A stretch of DNA of 7,605 nucleotides from contig JAEVZA010000435.1 of assembly GCA_023392475.1 (NCBI GenBank), forward strand, positions 1 to 7,605, given 5' to 3'. Below the pieces are notes generated by a model that searched no databases, was not told where the DNA came from, and worked only from the letters and a program-made list of their open reading frames with translations. The translations under genes and the position numbers were made by a program. Position 1 is the first letter of the stretch. Each line of letters opens with the position of its first letter. Below are positions 5,518-7,605 of the stretch, piece after piece. The stretch comes from Actinomycetes bacterium. GTDB lineage: Bacteria; Actinomycetota; Acidimicrobiia; Acidimicrobiales; Microtrichaceae.

Positions 5518-7497
5518 ATGCCGGCTCCAGCCCACCTCCGACGCATCACCTTCCGCGACCTCGAACCGGTGGCGCCCCACGGCTTCCCCGCCCGGACGAT
5601 CGTGGGCGACCCGGTCGAGGTGCGCGCCACGCTCGTCCGGGACGGCCACGGCCTCCTGAGCGCCCGGGCACGCTGGCGGCGCACGGACGGGCCGAAGCGC
5701 GACCGCGGCGGCTGGCGGACGACCCCGCTGCGCGACGTCGGCGACGGCGTCGTGGTCGGCGAGCTCTCGGTCGACGCCCCCGGTCGCTACGAGCTCGAGG
5801 TGCAGGCCTGGTCGGATCGGTTCGCGACCTGGCGACGGGACCTCCGGGTCCGGGCCGCGGCCGGCCAGGAGCTCGACGTCGAGTTCGAGGTCGGCGCCCG
5901 GCTGATCGAGGCGCAGCTCCCCGCCGTGGCCCGGTCGGACCGGCCGCGGCTGGTGGACGCCGTCGAGCAGCTGCGCAGCACGACGTGCACCGACGCCGTG
6001 CGGCTCGCCGCCGGGCTGGACGACGCGGTGGCCGAGCTGCTCGACGGCGTGCCCGACGCCGTGGAGCTCGCCACGTCGGAGCGACGAGCCCTCCGCGCGG
6101 GCCCCGCGCTGGCGGTCCGCGGCGCCTGGTACGAGCTGTTCCCTCGCTCGGAGGGCGGGTTCGTGGCCGGCGCCCGCACGTGGGACCGGCTCGAGGCGGT
6201 GGCCGCGGCCGGCTTCGACGTGCTCTACCTCCCGCCCGTGCACCCGATCGGCGTCACGAACCGGAAGGGCCGCAACAACACGCTCCACGCCGGACCCGAC
6301 GACGTGGGCAGCCCGTGGGCCATCGGCCTCGGCGACGGCGGCCACACCGCGGTGCACCCCGACCTCGGCACGCAGGCGGACCTCGAGAAGCTCGTCGGCC
6401 GGGCCCGCGAGCTCGGCCTGGAGGTGGCCCTCGACATCGCCTTCCAGTGCAGCCCCGACCACCCCTGGGCCCGGGACCACCCGGAGTGGTTCACCCGGCT
6501 GCCCGACGGCTCGATCCGCTACGCGGAGAACCCGCCGAAGAAGTACCAGGACATCTACCCCATCAACTTCTGGCCCGACCGCGAGGAGGACCGCGAGGCG
6601 CTGTGGGCGGCGTGCCTGGGCGTGTTCGAGCACTGGTGCGAGGCGGGCGTGCGCACGTTCCGGGTGGACAACCCGCACACGAAGCCCGTGGCCTTCTGGG
6701 CGTGGGTGATCCCGGCGGTGCAGGACCGCTGGCCCGACGCCGTGTTCCTGGCCGAGGCGTTCACCGCGCCGCCGATGATGCACGCGCTCGCCGAGGCCGG
6801 CTTCAGCCAGTCCTACACCTACTTCACGTGGCGGACGGAGGCGTGGGAGCTGCGCGAGTACGGCGAGGAGCTCGCCCGCGGCCCGGCCGCGGGGACCTTC
6901 CGACCGAACCTGTGGCCCAACACGCCCGACATCCTCGCCGGCCCGCTGCGCGACGGGCCGCCCGCGGCCTTCGCCGCCCGGGCGCTGCTCGCCGCCACGC
7001 TGTCGCCGAGCTGGGGCGTGTACTCGGGCTACGAGCTGTACGAGAACCGCCCGGCCTCGCCCGACAACGAGGAGTACCTCGACTCCGAGAAGTACGAGCT
7101 CAAGGAGCGCGACTGGGACCGCCCCGACTCGCTGATGCCCTTCCTCGCCCGCCTCAACGAGGTGCGCCGCGGGCACCGGTCGCTGTGGCGGATCGGGTCG
7201 CTCCGGTTCCACGACGTCGACCAGGACGGGATCCTCGTCTACAGCCACCGCCACGAGCCCACGGACGACGACCCGGTGGACGACACCGTGCTGTGCGTCG
7301 TGAACGTCGACGGCGCGCGGACCCGCGAGGCCACGGTGCACCTCGACCTGCGGGCGCTGGGGCTCGACGAGCACGCGCCCTACGACCTGGTCGACGAGCT
7401 GACCGGCGAGGTGTTCACCTGGCGGGGGAGCGCCAACTACGTGCGCCTCGACCCGGCCGAGCGCGTGGGCCACGTCCTCCACGTCGTGCGCGGCTAG
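5518..7497 (+). CDS. glgE: Alpha-1,4-glucan:maltose-1-phosphate maltosyltransferase
   Basis: 659 residues, a normal length for GlgE (GH13 subfamily 3). It transfers maltosyl units from alpha-maltose-1-phosphate to the non-reducing end of alpha-1,4-glucan, in the cytoplasm. The N-terminal beta domain (about 1-112) has the typical GFPARTIVGDPVEVRATL segment (22-39). A helical insert (about 115-195) matches the dimer-forming S domain. The catalytic barrel runs from AWYELFPRSEGGF (203-215) through LYLPPVHPIG (236-245), NRKGRNNTL (248-256), GSPWAIG (264-270), QCSPDHPW (310-317) and AENPPKKYQDIYP (336-348). The nucleophile is Asp384 in FRVDNPHTKP (381-390), the acid/base Glu413 in FLAEAFT (410-416), and the third acid Asp471 in NTPDIL (468-473). 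QSYTYFTWR (431-439) and EEYLDSEKYE (518-527) are also characteristic. A C-terminal beta domain follows from about 561. All key residues are present. The gene sits 31 nt behind the propeller gene and divergent from glgP. No treS, maltokinase or glgB gene lies in the window. Confidence 0.97.
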   Translation: MPAPAHLRRITFRDLEPVAPHGFPARTIVGDPVEVRATLVRDGHGLLSARARWRRTDGPKRDRGGWRTTPLRDVGDGVVVGELSVDAPGRYELEVQAWSDRFATWRRDLRVRAAAGQELDVEFEVGARLIEAQLPAVARSDRPRLVDAVEQLRSTTCTDAVRLAAGLDDAVAELLDGVPDAVELATSERRALRAGPALAVRGAWYELFPRSEGGFVAGARTWDRLEAVAAAGFDVLYLPPVHPIGVTNRKGRNNTLHAGPDDVGSPWAIGLGDGGHTAVHPDLGTQADLEKLVGRARELGLEVALDIAFQCSPDHPWARDHPEWFTRLPDGSIRYAENPPKKYQDIYPINFWPDREEDREALWAACLGVFEHWCEAGVRTFRVDNPHTKPVAFWAWVIPAVQDRWPDAVFLAEAFTAPPMMHALAEAGFSQSYTYFTWRTEAWELREYGEELARGPAAGTFRPNLWPNTPDILAGPLRDGPPAAFAARALLAATLSPSWGVYSGYELYENRPASPDNEEYLDSEKYELKERDWDRPDSLMPFLARLNEVRRGHRSLWRIGSLRFHDVDQDGILVYSHRHEPTDDDPVDDTVLCVVNVDGARTREATVHLDLRALGLDEHAPYDLVDELTGEVFTWRGSANYVRLDPAERVGHVLHVVRG

Positions 7498-7528
7498 CGC
7501 GCAGGACCACCCGGCTCCGCCCGGCGGG

Positions 7529-7563
7529 ACCGTCACGCGTCGCGCCGGCCCGGACGCGACGGT
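7529..7563 (+). terminator. First hairpin downstream of glgE
   Basis: ACCGTC (7529-7534) pairs with GACGGT (7558-7563), and GCGTC (7537-7541) with GACGC (7553-7557). Together they form an 11-bp GC-rich stem with a 2-nt bulge and an 11-nt loop, about 30 nt after the glgE stop. It probably forms part of the operon's 3' end. There is no U-tract. Confidence 0.45.
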
Positions 7564-7583
7564 GCCCCGCCCGAGGGCGGGGC
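7564..7583 (+). terminator. Strong GC hairpin, probable terminator of the propeller gene-glgE operon
   Basis: GCCCCGCCC (7564-7572) and GGGCGGGGC (7575-7583) are perfectly complementary over 9 bp (8 bp with a CGAG loop). The hairpin immediately abuts the preceding one. It lacks the poly-U tail, as many high-GC actinobacterial terminators do. The symmetrical stem could serve a gene on the opposite strand outside the window too. Confidence 0.55.
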
Positions 7584-7605
7584 CCCGCGTCGGTGGGCCG
7601 GCGGG

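Noticed and set aside
3729..5684. A 651-codon minus-strand frame antisense to the propeller gene
   Set aside because: Composition is dominated by Arg, Gly, Ala, Val and Asp without domains. The plus frame shows a signal peptide and regular propeller repeats.
5329..7536. A 735-codon minus-strand frame antisense to glgE
   Set aside because: It is low in recognisable motifs and fully overlaps the unmistakable GlgE reading frame.
1..7605. CRISPR arrays, tRNA or rRNA genes, insertion sequences, defence or phage genes
   Set aside because: I saw no regular repeat-spacer arrays, tRNA-like cloverleaf, transposase motif or terminal inverted repeats. The content is metabolic and uniform in base composition.

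Overview
This window is very GC-rich (G or C at almost every third codon position). It carries four complete genes and the tail of a fifth. The actinobacterial-type glycogen phosphorylase (DUF3417 N-terminal domain, about 860 residues), the maltosyltransferase GlgE, and apparent leaderless starts behind TANNNT -10 hexamers all point to Actinomycetota. A non-mycobacterial lineage such as Acidimicrobiia or Thermoleophilia is possible, but the sequence alone does not settle this.

Layout, left to right. (1) Positions 3-122, + strand: C-terminal tail of a probable Ser/Thr protein kinase. (2) 134-973, +: an enoyl-CoA hydratase with both catalytic glutamates. (3) 974-1075: a convergent gap packed with hairpins. 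(4) 1076-3664, - strand: alpha-glucan phosphorylase GlgP with an intact PLP-lysine motif. (5) 3665-3839: a 175-bp divergent regulatory region with two facing promoters, a 15-nt palindrome and an 11-bp-spaced direct repeat. (6) 3840-5486, +: an unrecognised exported protein with a signal peptide, a Ser/Thr/Ala/Gly-rich linker, a probable TolB-like beta-propeller and an unknown beta-rich C-terminal domain. (7) 5518-7497, +: GlgE, the alpha-1,4-glucan:maltose-1-phosphate maltosyltransferase, 31 nt downstream and probably in the same operon. (8) 7498-7605: two strong GC hairpins, probably the operon terminator.

The core theme is alpha-glucan turnover. GlgE extends alpha-1,4-glucan using maltose-1-phosphate, and GlgP removes glucose units from the ends as glucose-1-phosphate. 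They are controlled from one divergent intergenic region, so synthesis and breakdown could be co-ordinated. The exported propeller protein, placed between glgP and glgE on the glgE transcript, is the least explained component and the best candidate for something new. The hydratase and kinase tail look like an unrelated neighbouring locus that meets glgP tail to tail.

Three genes (hydratase, glgP, propeller gene) have no clear Shine-Dalgarno sequence but do have a TANNNT hexamer ending 7-8 nt before the start codon, the geometry of leaderless transcription. Only glgE, the internal operon gene, has a purine-rich ribosome-binding region.
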